Positions 15,345 to 22,433 of a DNA stretch of 48,749 bases are shown here, piece by piece. Under the pieces are notes generated by a model that had not been told where the DNA came from, made no database searches, and saw only the letters and a program-made list of their open reading frames with translations. How positions within the stretch are numbered: position 1 is the first letter of the stretch; each line of letters starts with the position of its first letter. Source of the stretch: a virus; IMG/VR virus record IMGVR_UViG_3300025133_009854, positions 1 to 48,749 of that record. One strand, given 5' to 3'. The translations under genes were made by a program, and so were the position numbers.

Positions 15345-15529
15345 TTGTCTGGCTCTTCTTTCACAGGAATAAGACTATCTATTCTCTCTTTTTGGCATAG
15401 AAGTCCCCCAGTAGTTAAAACCCACATCACGGACACAAAATTTTTGTCATCGTGTTCGCGAACAACTTCGCCCCAGGCAAATAGAATATCTGCTCCGGTT
15501 TTTGGCTTTACTTTTGTCCCTACATTCAT
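15341..15529 (-). CDS. GDLV-family-like small protein (62 aa)
   Basis: MNVGTKVKPKTGADILFAWG, then VSVMWVLTTGGLLCQKERID. GTKV takes the place of GDLV. The ATG at 15529 has GGAGG 10 bases upstream; a TTG at 15538 overlapping the upstream stop is the alternative. Confidence 0.68.
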   Translation of the reverse strand: MNVGTKVKPKTGADILFAWGEVVREHDDKNFVSVMWVLTTGGLLCQKERIDSLIPVKEEPDK

Positions 15530-15534
15530 ATTTT

Positions 15535-15822
15535 TCAACCCTCCGAAAGTGAGCAGTCTACGCTGGTTCTAGGTTGCTCAATATAGATCTCCTTTTGACG
15601 CCTCGTCAAGCTTTTAAATCTATATTCAGCTTTAGAGGCGGTGGATCTGTCATAATAATTATCTGAGAAGATTAGGTTTACTGGACGTCTTGACCTGGTG
15701 TATTTTGCCCCTCTTTTAGACTCATTATGCTCTTTTACTCTTCTGGCTAAGTCTGTGGTGATCCCTGTATAGTAAGTGCCGTCGGCACATTCTACTACGT
15801 ACATGTACCAGTCATCGCTCAC
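15535..15822 (-). CDS. GIY-YIG nuclease domain protein (UPF0213-like)
   Basis: 95 residues, GTG start. The single GIY-YIG domain is clear: WYMYVVECADGTYYTGITTD then LARRVKEHN, GAKYTRSRRPVNLIFSD and ASKAEYRFKSLTRRQKE (candidate Arg and Glu of the active site). Size and form match stand-alone UPF0213/YhbQ-like proteins. Such proteins may cut DNA or process repair intermediates. It interrupts a run of GDLV genes. Confidence 0.9.
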   Translation of the reverse strand: MSDDWYMYVVECADGTYYTGITTDLARRVKEHNESKRGAKYTRSRRPVNLIFSDNYYDRSTASKAEYRFKSLTRRQKEIYIEQPRTSVDCSLSEG

Positions 15823-16165
15823 TGACTACCTCTAAGTCTTCTCTGTGTATGTAGAACTTCTGGCCTGTTCGTGGGCAAGCAAGATAAGCGCACTTGGGAA
15901 TTCCGTTGCCCCAACCAACTCGAGCATGTGCTCGAGCTCTGAGCACTAGGAATGATTCGCCCACTTTGAGATCAATCCACCGCGTTTGAGGAGCTAGCTT
16001 GGGTTCGCCGGAACTGTCGTGCCACGTAGTGAGCCCAGCATGGATATCACGAGTTAGTTCTTTTCGCCACTCTTCTTGTTCTTGCTGTGTCGTAGATCGG
16101 AAACCCGTAACATCTCCATACTTGTGGACTACAGCTTTCACCCTTACAAGATCACCTTTTTTCAC
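15812..16165 (-). CDS. GDLV-family protein, extended (117 aa)
   Basis: Starts MKKGDLVRVKAVVHKYGDVT (GTG start, GTGA overlap). It has a helical insertion (QEQEEWRKELTRDI) and an R-H-A-R segment before the closing CPRTGQKFYIHREDLEVV. Longest member with a simple GDLV start. Confidence 0.7.
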   Translation of the reverse strand: MKKGDLVRVKAVVHKYGDVTGFRSTTQQEQEEWRKELTRDIHAGLTTWHDSSGEPKLAPQTRWIDLKVGESFLVLRARAHARVGWGNGIPKCAYLACPRTGQKFYIHREDLEVVSER

Positions 16166-16353
16166 TTTGTCTTATCTTCTTTTTTGTATCCCGGGGTTTG
16201 AGATGCAGTTAGTTTTACAAGCTTTCTTAAAATACCTGACGCTAAATCATCATTTTGAGTAATGGTTGTATCTGGTAAGCGGTGGTTCGCATATTGAGCT
16301 ACGGCATGCCAGCGCAATATTTCATTACATTCTTCTTTGTTAAGCTCTATCAA
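16162..16353 (-). CDS. Small hypothetical protein (63 aa)
   Basis: Helical: ELNKEECNEILRWHAVAQYA, then LASGILRKLVKLTAS. TTG at 16353 is used because AAGGAG lies 9 bases upstream; TTG at 16359 is possible. Its stop overlaps the next start (GTGA). Function unknown. Confidence 0.6.
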   Translation of the reverse strand: MIELNKEECNEILRWHAVAQYANHRLPDTTITQNDDLASGILRKLVKLTASQTPGYKKEDKTK

Positions 16354-16374
16354 CTGCAATAACTCCTTTTCTCT

Positions 16375-16659
16375 CTAGACACGATCTTCTTTTTCATTGT
16401 AGTGTGACAGTGTACCCCTAATGCTTTCTCCGTAAAGCTCAATGCAGGGCTTGCCCTTAAACGGATCTTTTTGATTTATAGAAAATGTTGGTTTTCTAAC
16501 CCATAAAAATCGGTGTTTTTTCCACGAGTCACCTTCTTCGTATACATGCTGGAAGGATCCCACGTATTGCACAAGCCCCTCGATGCCCTTAAACCAGTGA
16601 TTAAACCTATAGATCTTTCCAGGCTGGAGATCGCTAACGTATACTTTTCTGTTTTTCAT
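16375..16659 (-). CDS. Small hypothetical protein (94 aa)
   Basis: Opens MKNRKVYVSDLQPGKIYRFN, then EGLVQYVGSFQHV, FLWVRKPTFSI. P-G-K-I-Y at the start is reminiscent of a distant GDLV-type barrel, but the match is weak. No clear ribosome-binding site. The 84-base gap upstream (16660-16743) holds nothing I can name. Confidence 0.6.
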   Translation of the reverse strand: MKNRKVYVSDLQPGKIYRFNHWFKGIEGLVQYVGSFQHVYEEGDSWKKHRFLWVRKPTFSINQKDPFKGKPCIELYGESIRGTLSHYNEKEDRV

Positions 16660-16743
16660 TTCGCAATCGCCATATTTTCTACAAAGATTAATAAACTGAT
16701 TTCTTTCGCTTTGAATTCATCGCTGATTCTAGTGAATCTGTTC

Positions 16744-16947
16744 TTAGGTGTTTGAGCTACCTTCACTTACTAGCGTCAAGTTTGATCCCAAAGCATGCAT
16801 CTTCTTTCCTGACGACATGAAGAGATCATACTCAGCACGATAGTAGCACTTTATAATTATACCAGACTCTCCACCAGCTTTACAGTACTCTTTTATCTGG
16901 ACAAGATCGCCGTTCTTAAACTGGTCTTTATAAGAATCGCAAGGCAC
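16744..16947 (-). CDS. GDLV-family small protein (67 aa, GTG start)
   Basis: MPCDSYKDQFKNGDLVQIKE, then SGIIIKCYYRAEYDLFMSSG and MHALGSNLTLV. The GTG follows the upstream TAA directly. Confidence 0.72.
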   Translation of the reverse strand: MPCDSYKDQFKNGDLVQIKEYCKAGGESGIIIKCYYRAEYDLFMSSGKKMHALGSNLTLVSEGSSNT

Positions 16948-17178
16948 TTATTGTTTGTCCACTGAGATTCTGCCTTCAGTGACATCTCGATGTGCTTTTA
17001 TCAATTTAGCAACTATCATAGCAGTGTCTTCAGGCGAAAGGCCCTGCAGTTGTTTCTCTTCATTTAAGTTGACAAACTCAAGATGCCCGGTTGCGGTTGG
17101 TTGGACCCCGCTGAATGTGTACTGCTTTCCATCTATCTCGGCTTTGATTATTGTTACTACTTTTTTTTCTTTGCTCAT
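16948..17178 (-). CDS. Small hypothetical protein (76 aa)
   Basis: Beta-strand start (VVTIIKAEIDGKQYTFSGVQ) followed by a helix (SPEDTAMIVAKLIKAHRDV). AAGGAG precedes the ATG at good distance. No family recognised. Confidence 0.65.
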   Translation of the reverse strand: MSKEKKVVTIIKAEIDGKQYTFSGVQPTATGHLEFVNLNEEKQLQGLSPEDTAMIVAKLIKAHRDVTEGRISVDKQ

Positions 17179-17206
17179 CTTAGTCTCCTTGTTTTATGAG
17201 TCTAAA

Positions 17207-17377
17207 CTAATTATTCTCAAGCTCATCTTCGAACACTTTATAAGCAGCATCAAAACAAGTTCCACACTCATCTGCGATTCCCAGAAGCTCCATCAGGTCA
17301 ACAAAGTCATCGTAGCCGCTGGTAACAGCTTTTCGAATTTCTTTATCTGATACTGCTCTACGGGCACAGATTATCAT
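17207..17377 (-). CDS. BFD-like [2Fe-2S]-type small protein, one Cys missing
   Basis: 56 residues, below usual length cut-offs. MIICARRAVSDKEIRKAVTS then FVDLMELLGIADECGTCFDA closely follows bacterioferritin-associated ferredoxin: Cys, helix SDKEIRKAV, then C-x-x-C (C38, C41). The family's first pair is C-x-C; here only C4 remains and Arg stands at position 6, so cluster binding is uncertain. AAGG lies 6 bases before the ATG. In hosts Bfd releases iron from bacterioferritin; a phage role is unknown. Confidence 0.6.
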   Translation of the reverse strand: MIICARRAVSDKEIRKAVTSGYDDFVDLMELLGIADECGTCFDAAYKVFEDELENN

Positions 17378-17412
17378 TCAAAGCCTTCTCCGGATTTATT
17401 ATAACGAGCAAA

Positions 17413-17661
17413 CTATTTTTTTTGCACTAAAATATTATTAGGATCAATTTCATAATCCTGGGGTGCTTTTTCTAGCCATCTCTCGTCGATCTCACGAGGT
17501 TCTTCGTTCTGGAATTTTACCCAGTACACATTCGATCTCCACGGAGATCTGTCTTGAGAAATCTTAAATATAAACCCTAGTTTGCCGGAATCTTTGTTCG
17601 GGTTTTTCAAAAAAACATATCGAACAAGATCACCTGGAATGAAGTGTCTAGAGTCACACAT
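17413..17661 (-). CDS. GDLV-family small protein (82 aa)
   Basis: MCDSRHFIPGDLVRYVFLKN, then KLGFIFKISQDRS, NVYWVKFQNEEPREIDERWL. Full family pattern with a C-terminal extension. Confidence 0.75.
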   Translation of the reverse strand: MCDSRHFIPGDLVRYVFLKNPNKDSGKLGFIFKISQDRSPWRSNVYWVKFQNEEPREIDERWLEKAPQDYEIDPNNILVQKK

Positions 17662-17836
17662 GCTGCTTTAATAATTCGTGCGGGGCGAAAGCACGAAGTT
17701 CGCTATTTACAAGAACAGTAAACCTTCGACTATAATGAGCAGTATCATTAACTTGCACGATAACGCCTTTTGAACCGTGCAAAGAGTCGGGCGGCGGGAT
17801 CATCCTGATTTCGACTAGATCACCCTTTGTCAGCAC
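17654..17836 (-). CDS. GDLV-family small protein (60 aa, GTG start)
   Basis: MLTKGDLVEIRMIPPPDSLH, then KGVIVQVND and FTVLVNSELRAFAPHELLKQ. Overlaps both neighbours. Confidence 0.75.
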   Translation of the reverse strand: MLTKGDLVEIRMIPPPDSLHGSKGVIVQVNDTAHYSRRFTVLVNSELRAFAPHELLKQHV

Positions 17837-18041
17837 GTTCCACCAGTACTAACTTATTGTCATAGACAAATTCTTTTAATCCGTTGCTAAACAAAATTTC
17901 GTAAACATCTCGAACGTTATGCCCGTATCGGTGTGCCATTACGATTGGCCACGTATTAGAAAACTTAAGAACAACACCGGTCATTTCTGAATTGTTGTGG
18001 AAAACAAGGTCTCCAGGGTAGAACTTTTTTCTCTTTCCCAA
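17820..18041 (-). CDS. GDLV-family small protein (73 aa, TTG start)
   Basis: MGKRKKFYPGDLVFHNNSEM, then TGVVLKFSN and VYEILFSNGLKEFVYDNKLV. Basic first residues. The TTG is 2 bases after the upstream stop. Confidence 0.72.
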   Translation of the reverse strand: MGKRKKFYPGDLVFHNNSEMTGVVLKFSNTWPIVMAHRYGHNVRDVYEILFSNGLKEFVYDNKLVLVERADKG

Positions 18042-18043
18042 TA

Positions 18044-18373
18044 TTAGACTCGGCCGTAATTGTCATCCAGACGGACGACGTCGTCTAGTTCGGGAGTAGA
18101 CACCTCTACAATTCGACAATCACTAACTGCAGTCATTCGGTGAACAGTATCTGGCGGGATATGCGCTGCTTCCCCAGGATGCAAAATCTTTTCATCTCCA
18201 TCCTGCTCAAATAGAAGCTCTCCATCTAAGATCAATATCGTCTCATCCTTCTCAATATGAAACTGCCTAGAAAGAGCGTGTCCTTCTTTGATAACAAGGA
18301 TTTTTCCAACGTACTTATCTGTGTGCGCCCATAAGACTTCATGTCCCCAAGGCTTTTCAATTACATTACTCAT
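18044..18373 (-). CDS. Cupin protein like mannose-6-phosphate isomerase (type II) domain
   Basis: 109 residues from the ATG at 18373 (8-base overlap with the methyltransferase gene). VIEKPWGHEVLW, then KILVIKEGHALSRQFHIEKD, ILDGELLFE and LHPGEAAHIPPDTVHRM follow the C-terminal cupin of PMI/GMP proteins. The usual HxH metal pair reads Q-F-H-I-E, so binding may differ. It may act on sugar phosphates together with the phosphomannomutase at 39805. The long ORF upstream of 18373 is overlap with the methyltransferase. Confidence 0.8.
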   Translation of the reverse strand: MSNVIEKPWGHEVLWAHTDKYVGKILVIKEGHALSRQFHIEKDETILILDGELLFEQDGDEKILHPGEAAHIPPDTVHRMTAVSDCRIVEVSTPELDDVVRLDDNYGRV

Positions 18374-18998
18374 GCTCTTCATCTTTTTCATCTTTTGATT
18401 TAGAAGTCCACGTTCCAGTCTCATTACCTTCAGCCGCCCATCCTGGTCGGTCAGTGCGAGAGTAAAGTTCGAGATAGGGCCCGGCTGATCTTTTTTCCAC
18501 GAAGTCGTAAAACTCTTCCGGTTTTCGTGAATGTTCACGGCGTGGTGCGAAAATATAGTCCCTCGAGGTGCATAAACCTCTGCCGTTTACTACATTTTCA
18601 GGATCATCAGTACCGCTGTAACGTGTATTCTTTCCCATTCCCTTGTCATACCTGACTGCAAAGATACACATTTCAGTATATCTCATTCCGTATGGAGTGG
18701 GGCTGCCTACATTGCTCTTCACCCACGGGATGAGTGTAATCGGAGTGAAACCCAGGCGCTCAATAACTTCTATTGCCGGGATGATACCTTGATCTTTTCC
18801 TGCAGTAAATGAATTAACTGCCCACATATACATGTGTGCCTCAGGGGCAACGCCGTATTCATTAAACCAGCTGTTCAAAGTAGTAACGATCGACTCTTTG
18901 GATTGCACATTATAGTGAGTAGAGGGTTGCAAAGATTTATGCCCTACGCCCCCAGTGCTTTTCTTCCAGGGAGGATCGATCATTACCGTTTTGAACAT
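18366..18998 (-). CDS. MT-A70 family adenine methyltransferase
   Basis: 210 residues. MIDPPW contains the catalytic DPPW (8-11). SAM-dependent N6-adenine methyltransferase features follow: MYMWAVNSF, GFTPITLIPWVKS, TEMCIFAVRY and the C-terminal REHSRKPEEFYDFVE ... LELYSRTDRPGW. The family methylates adenine in DNA or RNA; phage copies often protect DNA from host nucleases. No restriction enzyme is nearby, so it is probably an orphan. AGGA precedes the ATG. A charged tail (KSKDEKDEEHE) ends it. Confidence 0.93.
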   Translation of the reverse strand: MFKTVMIDPPWKKSTGGVGHKSLQPSTHYNVQSKESIVTTLNSWFNEYGVAPEAHMYMWAVNSFTAGKDQGIIPAIEVIERLGFTPITLIPWVKSNVGSPTPYGMRYTEMCIFAVRYDKGMGKNTRYSGTDDPENVVNGRGLCTSRDYIFAPRREHSRKPEEFYDFVEKRSAGPYLELYSRTDRPGWAAEGNETGTWTSKSKDEKDEEHE

Positions 18999-19005
18999 TT
19001 GATTC

Positions 19006-19437
19006 CTACTGCTGAATTTCTACAAGTTCAATCTCAAAATTAAGGTCCTTACCTGCCATCGGGTGATTGAAGTCAACATTAACTGCTTCTTCCTTCACTT
19101 CGTTGATGGTTCCTATGACTGGCCCGTTTGGACCGAAGCCCTGGATCATGGCACCTTCGACATACTCAAAGTCATCTGGAAAATTATCCTTTGAGATATC
19201 AACAACTGCTTCGGTGTTAATAGGGCCGTAAGCCTCTTCTGGAGTCAAAGTAATATTCTTTGTCTCTCCCGTAGTCATACCCACAACTGCAGTATCAAAT
19301 CCTGGAATCATTTGCCCAGATCCAACTTCGAAAGTTAGGGTTTCATTACGACTATGCGAGCTATCAAACTCGGTTCCGTCGTTAAGGGTGCCACGATAGT
19401 GGACACTGATTGTATTGCCATTCTCTACTGTGCTCAT
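19006..19437 (-). CDS. FKBP-type peptidyl-prolyl isomerase, SlyD-like
   Basis: 143 residues from the ATG at 19437, chosen for AAGGAG 6 bases upstream (an ORF start at 19479 has none). NTISVHYRGTLNDGTEFDSS, FEVGSGQMIPGFDTAVVGM and TLTPEEAYG are the FKBP/SlyD signature, followed by the insert-in-flap region and VDFNHPMAGKDLNFEIELV. The His-rich metal-binding tail of E. coli SlyD is absent. It is cytoplasmic and speeds prolyl isomerisation with chaperone activity. One of several folding factors in the window. Confidence 0.93.
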   Translation of the reverse strand: MSTVENGNTISVHYRGTLNDGTEFDSSHSRNETLTFEVGSGQMIPGFDTAVVGMTTGETKNITLTPEEAYGPINTEAVVDISKDNFPDDFEYVEGAMIQGFGPNGPVIGTINEVKEEAVNVDFNHPMAGKDLNFEIELVEIQQ

Positions 19438-19447
19438 TTTATTCTCC

Positions 19448-19630
19448 TTATAAGTCCATGTGCAGTGTAGTTGTTTCATCAGGACTTTCGGAATCTCGAT
19501 ATCCTGTTTGCGATTTTGTGAATCGATCAGCTGTCATATGACGAAGTTGATCTTTTAGTTCTTTGTTCTCTTTTTGCAGCTTATTAATGATATCTTGAAG
19601 ATGTTTTTCTCTGTTTGTGGCTTTTGTCAT
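19448..19630 (-). CDS. Small coiled-coil protein (60 aa)
   Basis: Residues 9-32 (KHLQDIINKLQKENKELKDQ) form heptads of a short coiled coil. The rest is polar and Thr-rich. The TAAATG junction with the ligase stop implies coupling. Function unknown. Confidence 0.65.
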   Translation of the reverse strand: MTKATNREKHLQDIINKLQKENKELKDQLRHMTADRFTKSQTGYRDSESPDETTTLHMDL

Positions 19631-20914
19631 TTAACAAGTTCGCTCATCGCCATGAATCACTTTTACCACTGGAAACCTTAGACTAAAGGTTCCTTCCTGG
19701 TTTTGGCTCTCTTCAAAGTACTGCACGGTAATAACTTTGTTCAAGATATCTTGTGGGTTTTTAAAGAAATGTTTTCGTTCCTCGATCGTAAATCCAGATC
19801 CGACACCTACATCATTCTTCTTATGTACGATCACAACGTTAGAAAGCATCTCTTCTTCCACTTCGCGCCCTTCGACTACGTAGCGGAACGGCCCAAAGGA
19901 CACATCCTTCACGCGATACTCTGCATCGTGCATGGTTTTAACCTTCAGGATGTCCTTTGACCGCTTGCCCTTATATGTGGTATCAAGCCGGAGCATCAAA
20001 CCTTCCCAGCCAGCATTCTGGGCTTCCTGGCGCCACTTCTCAAAGTCCTCGATACCTGCAACCCTCTGCTGGTGGAGAACGCTGAGGTGCTTTGCTTTAA
20101 ACGGGACAGTGTCTCGAAGGCGACTAAGACGCGTGAGGAACCCATCTTCAGACGTACCAGACTGGAAGTCGGAGAGATCGATCATATCAAAGATCTGGAA
20201 CAGGCCATTCTCGACGGTGTGATCCTTGCGACGGATTTCCTTCATCATGCTCTGGAAATCCTCATCTCCGTTCTCGTCGACTAGGCACATCTCGCCGTCA
20301 AAGACAACGTTGGTCACACCGAGTGCTTCGATCTCTTCTTCTACTTTCCTCAAAGTTTGGAACTGTTTTCCAGATCGCGCCCATGACGAGGCGTGGCCGT
20401 TCTCATCTACCATCACCAGACATCTAACGCCGTCTAGTTTCCGAGATACCACCCAAACCTGATTTTCGAAATCAACTTTCTTAGCAGTCTTCTCATCATA
20501 CGAGTTTGCCAATGCTACGTCGAACGTGGGAATGAGATTATCACACGCTCGATTAATAAGCTTCTCTGACGCTCTGATTTTTAAGCTTCTGTCTAGGATT
20601 AAAGTTAGTACTTCTTTCCACTCTCCGTTTTCACGCAGGAAGGAATTTGTTTGGGACAGGGCTTTGTGGCCTGTAATCTCTCGCGCGTTTAGGGCGTCGA
20701 GCAAGTCAAAAACTGTGTCATAATCACATGTATCATCACAGAGATCAGACCTCTTTTGAAGGTTCTTGACTCCGACGTGATACTGCAAGTAAGGATTGTA
20801 CGTATAGTAGAGTGTCTTTCGGATTAGATCGTCGGCATTCTCGAGCAGTTGAACCTTATCTAAGACTGAGGACGTTGCTTGCATCTCATCAAGAAAAGTG
20901 TGTAGGTTTTTCAT
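19631..20914 (-). CDS. ATP-dependent DNA ligase
   Basis: 427 residues from the ATG at 20914, which overlaps the upstream stop (TGATG). Nucleotidyltransferase motifs are ordered: I SRKLDGVRC (adenylated Lys about K159), III VVFDGEM (about 205), IV EGLMLR (about 304), V ILKVKTM (about 322). A C-terminal OB-fold follows. An N-terminal 140-residue helical domain is typical of phage and viral ligases. It seals nicks in replication and could finish base-excision repair with the glycosylases and flap nuclease in this window. Confidence 0.92.
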   Translation of the reverse strand: MKNLHTFLDEMQATSSVLDKVQLLENADDLIRKTLYYTYNPYLQYHVGVKNLQKRSDLCDDTCDYDTVFDLLDALNAREITGHKALSQTNSFLRENGEWKEVLTLILDRSLKIRASEKLINRACDNLIPTFDVALANSYDEKTAKKVDFENQVWVVSRKLDGVRCLVMVDENGHASSWARSGKQFQTLRKVEEEIEALGVTNVVFDGEMCLVDENGDEDFQSMMKEIRRKDHTVENGLFQIFDMIDLSDFQSGTSEDGFLTRLSRLRDTVPFKAKHLSVLHQQRVAGIEDFEKWRQEAQNAGWEGLMLRLDTTYKGKRSKDILKVKTMHDAEYRVKDVSFGPFRYVVEGREVEEEMLSNVVIVHKKNDVGVGSGFTIEERKHFFKNPQDILNKVITVQYFEESQNQEGTFSLRFPVVKVIHGDERTC

Positions 20915-21444
20915 CAGTGGGTGTGACCTTTCCACAGATTCGTACGATATTTACATACAAACTGGACTGGATCTAGGTGGTCATCTTTAAGGTTTCCCTT
21001 ATTCCGATATACTTCTAAGTGAAGATGGGACCCTAAGGCTTTTCCAGTGGATCCGACTTCCCCGAGGAGTGTTCCTGCCTTTACTGTCTGCCCCTTCTTT
21101 ACAAGAATCTTGGACATATGCGAGTACTTAAACTTCAAGCCACTGGGTGATCGAACCATTACCTGCAGGCCGCCTCCGGCGGAGGATTGGCGGGCGTAGT
21201 AGACGTAACCCTCGGTGATACTTCGAATAGAAACACCTTCATCAGATTCAATATCAATTCCGTAGTGAAACTTCTTGCCGGGCCCGAAAGGATTATCCCT
21301 CATTCCGTAATGTGAGGTAATTCGGCCAAACCGGTAATCGATGGGAAGCTTGCAATCTGGGCCTCTATCAGAGACAACGTCTACAGATTCCATAGCAACA
21401 ACATTTGATGGTGCTGACAGTACTAGCAAAGCAATGAGAACCAT
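20914..21444 (-). CDS. Secreted M23 (LytM-type) metallopeptidase
   Basis: 176 residues. Signal peptide (MVLIALLVLSAPSNVVA), then a lysostaphin-type domain: H60 and D64 in HYGIDIE, H109 and H140-L-H142 (GSHLHLEV). All zinc and catalytic residues are present. The family cleaves peptide cross-links in peptidoglycan. GGAGGAAC precedes the ATG; a promoter-like site lies further up. The signal peptide suggests release into the periplasm, for host wall remodelling or lysis. Confidence 0.92.
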   Translation of the reverse strand: MVLIALLVLSAPSNVVAMESVDVVSDRGPDCKLPIDYRFGRITSHYGMRDNPFGPGKKFHYGIDIESDEGVSIRSITEGYVYYARQSSAGGGLQVMVRSPSGLKFKYSHMSKILVKKGQTVKAGTLLGEVGSTGKALGSHLHLEVYRNKGNLKDDHLDPVQFVCKYRTNLWKGHTH

Positions 21445-21462
21445 ATGTTCCTCCTCGCTTTT

Positions 21463-21491
21463 ATTATACTGTATGGGTGTATAATTTACAC
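21463..21491 (-). promoter_or_regulatory. Promoter-like TATAAT with inverted repeat
   Basis: TATAAT (21468-21463 on the minus strand) lies about 19 bases upstream of the M23 gene. The upstream bases contain the inverted repeat GTGTA-5-TACAC (21477-21491), a possible operator. No good -35 at 17 bases (TTGTGT at 19), so the call is weak. Confidence 0.3.
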
Positions 21492-21506
21492 AAAAATAAT
21501 GTGAGC

Positions 21507-22391
21507 TTACTTACCTAAATCAGGCTCATCAAAGACTTCAACGTCACCTGGAAGAGTTGGGGCGCCTGCCGCTTCCCAGTCTTCTTTTGAAATAGTTGTA
21601 ATCTTTTCACCGGTGCGCTTATCTGTAACTTCAACACCTCGGGACCAGGCTGCAGCGCCGAATCCAGAAATTCCTGGCAGAAGCGCAGAATCAGTGAGAT
21701 CAACATCTTCTTCTGGTTCATCACCTGGGTGCGCTGCTGAGCCTATGCCTAGTTTTACAAGAGCTGTTGCTGCTGCTCGGTCATTCGCGGGGCTGATATC
21801 GGCGCCGATTTGTGCAAGCATGTCTTCAATTGCAGCATCAAGATCTTCATCTGACGTCTCTTCTGACTTTACAAGAGATTTTCTTTGTTTTTCAGGTTCG
21901 ACTGCTTCGGGCTCATCAAATACAACATCTTCTGCTTTGAAATCCCCAATAAATCCTTTTCGCCCGGCGATTATGCCGGCGTCGACCATGTCAGCCATTG
22001 CGCTCACTAGGGCGGAGTCTGCATCATCTCTATCTAAGGCTATAGCCAGAGACTTAAGAGTTCCGGGGCCAACTACTCCATCAACATCAAGCTCTTCAAA
22101 GCTTTGAAATGTTGCCAGGGCAGTTGCTGTCTTTGGTCCCCAGGCTCCGTCATCCTCACCGGGTGCCAAAGCCCCTACTGCGATCAGTGCACGTTGTATG
22201 TCTTCGATTTCATCGCGGGATGCTCTGCGTGCTTCTACAAGCATATCTTTTGCAATCTCTGCGATCATACCTCGAAGGCCGGCCTCGTTCATTGTAAATG
22301 CCTGGTCTTGCGTAGACTCAGCGATTTGTTCTGTCTCTACAGACTCGTTAAGAAGACCTGCGATCTTGTTCCAGCGATTAAATGTCGTCAT
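21507..22391 (-). CDS. Peptidoglycan-binding-domain protein, acidic
   Basis: 294 residues. After an N-terminal helical region with EARRASRDEIEDIQRALIAV comes a PG_binding_1-type domain (IQRALIAVGALAPGEDDGAW, then ATFQSFEELDVDGVVGPGTL). The remainder is strongly acidic and Ala-rich, probably disordered, with a compact C-terminal piece. No catalytic domain, so it probably binds the wall as part of a virion or of a lytic complex. It contains LVE-A and similar sites fitting a prohead-protease pattern. GGAG precedes the ATG. Confidence 0.75.
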   Translation of the reverse strand: MTTFNRWNKIAGLLNESVETEQIAESTQDQAFTMNEAGLRGMIAEIAKDMLVEARRASRDEIEDIQRALIAVGALAPGEDDGAWGPKTATALATFQSFEELDVDGVVGPGTLKSLAIALDRDDADSALVSAMADMVDAGIIAGRKGFIGDFKAEDVVFDEPEAVEPEKQRKSLVKSEETSDEDLDAAIEDMLAQIGADISPANDRAAATALVKLGIGSAAHPGDEPEEDVDLTDSALLPGISGFGAAAWSRGVEVTDKRTGEKITTISKEDWEAAGAPTLPGDVEVFDEPDLGK

Positions 22392-22433
22392 AATTACACT
22401 CCATGGGATAATATTAATTATCTGTTATCTTTA

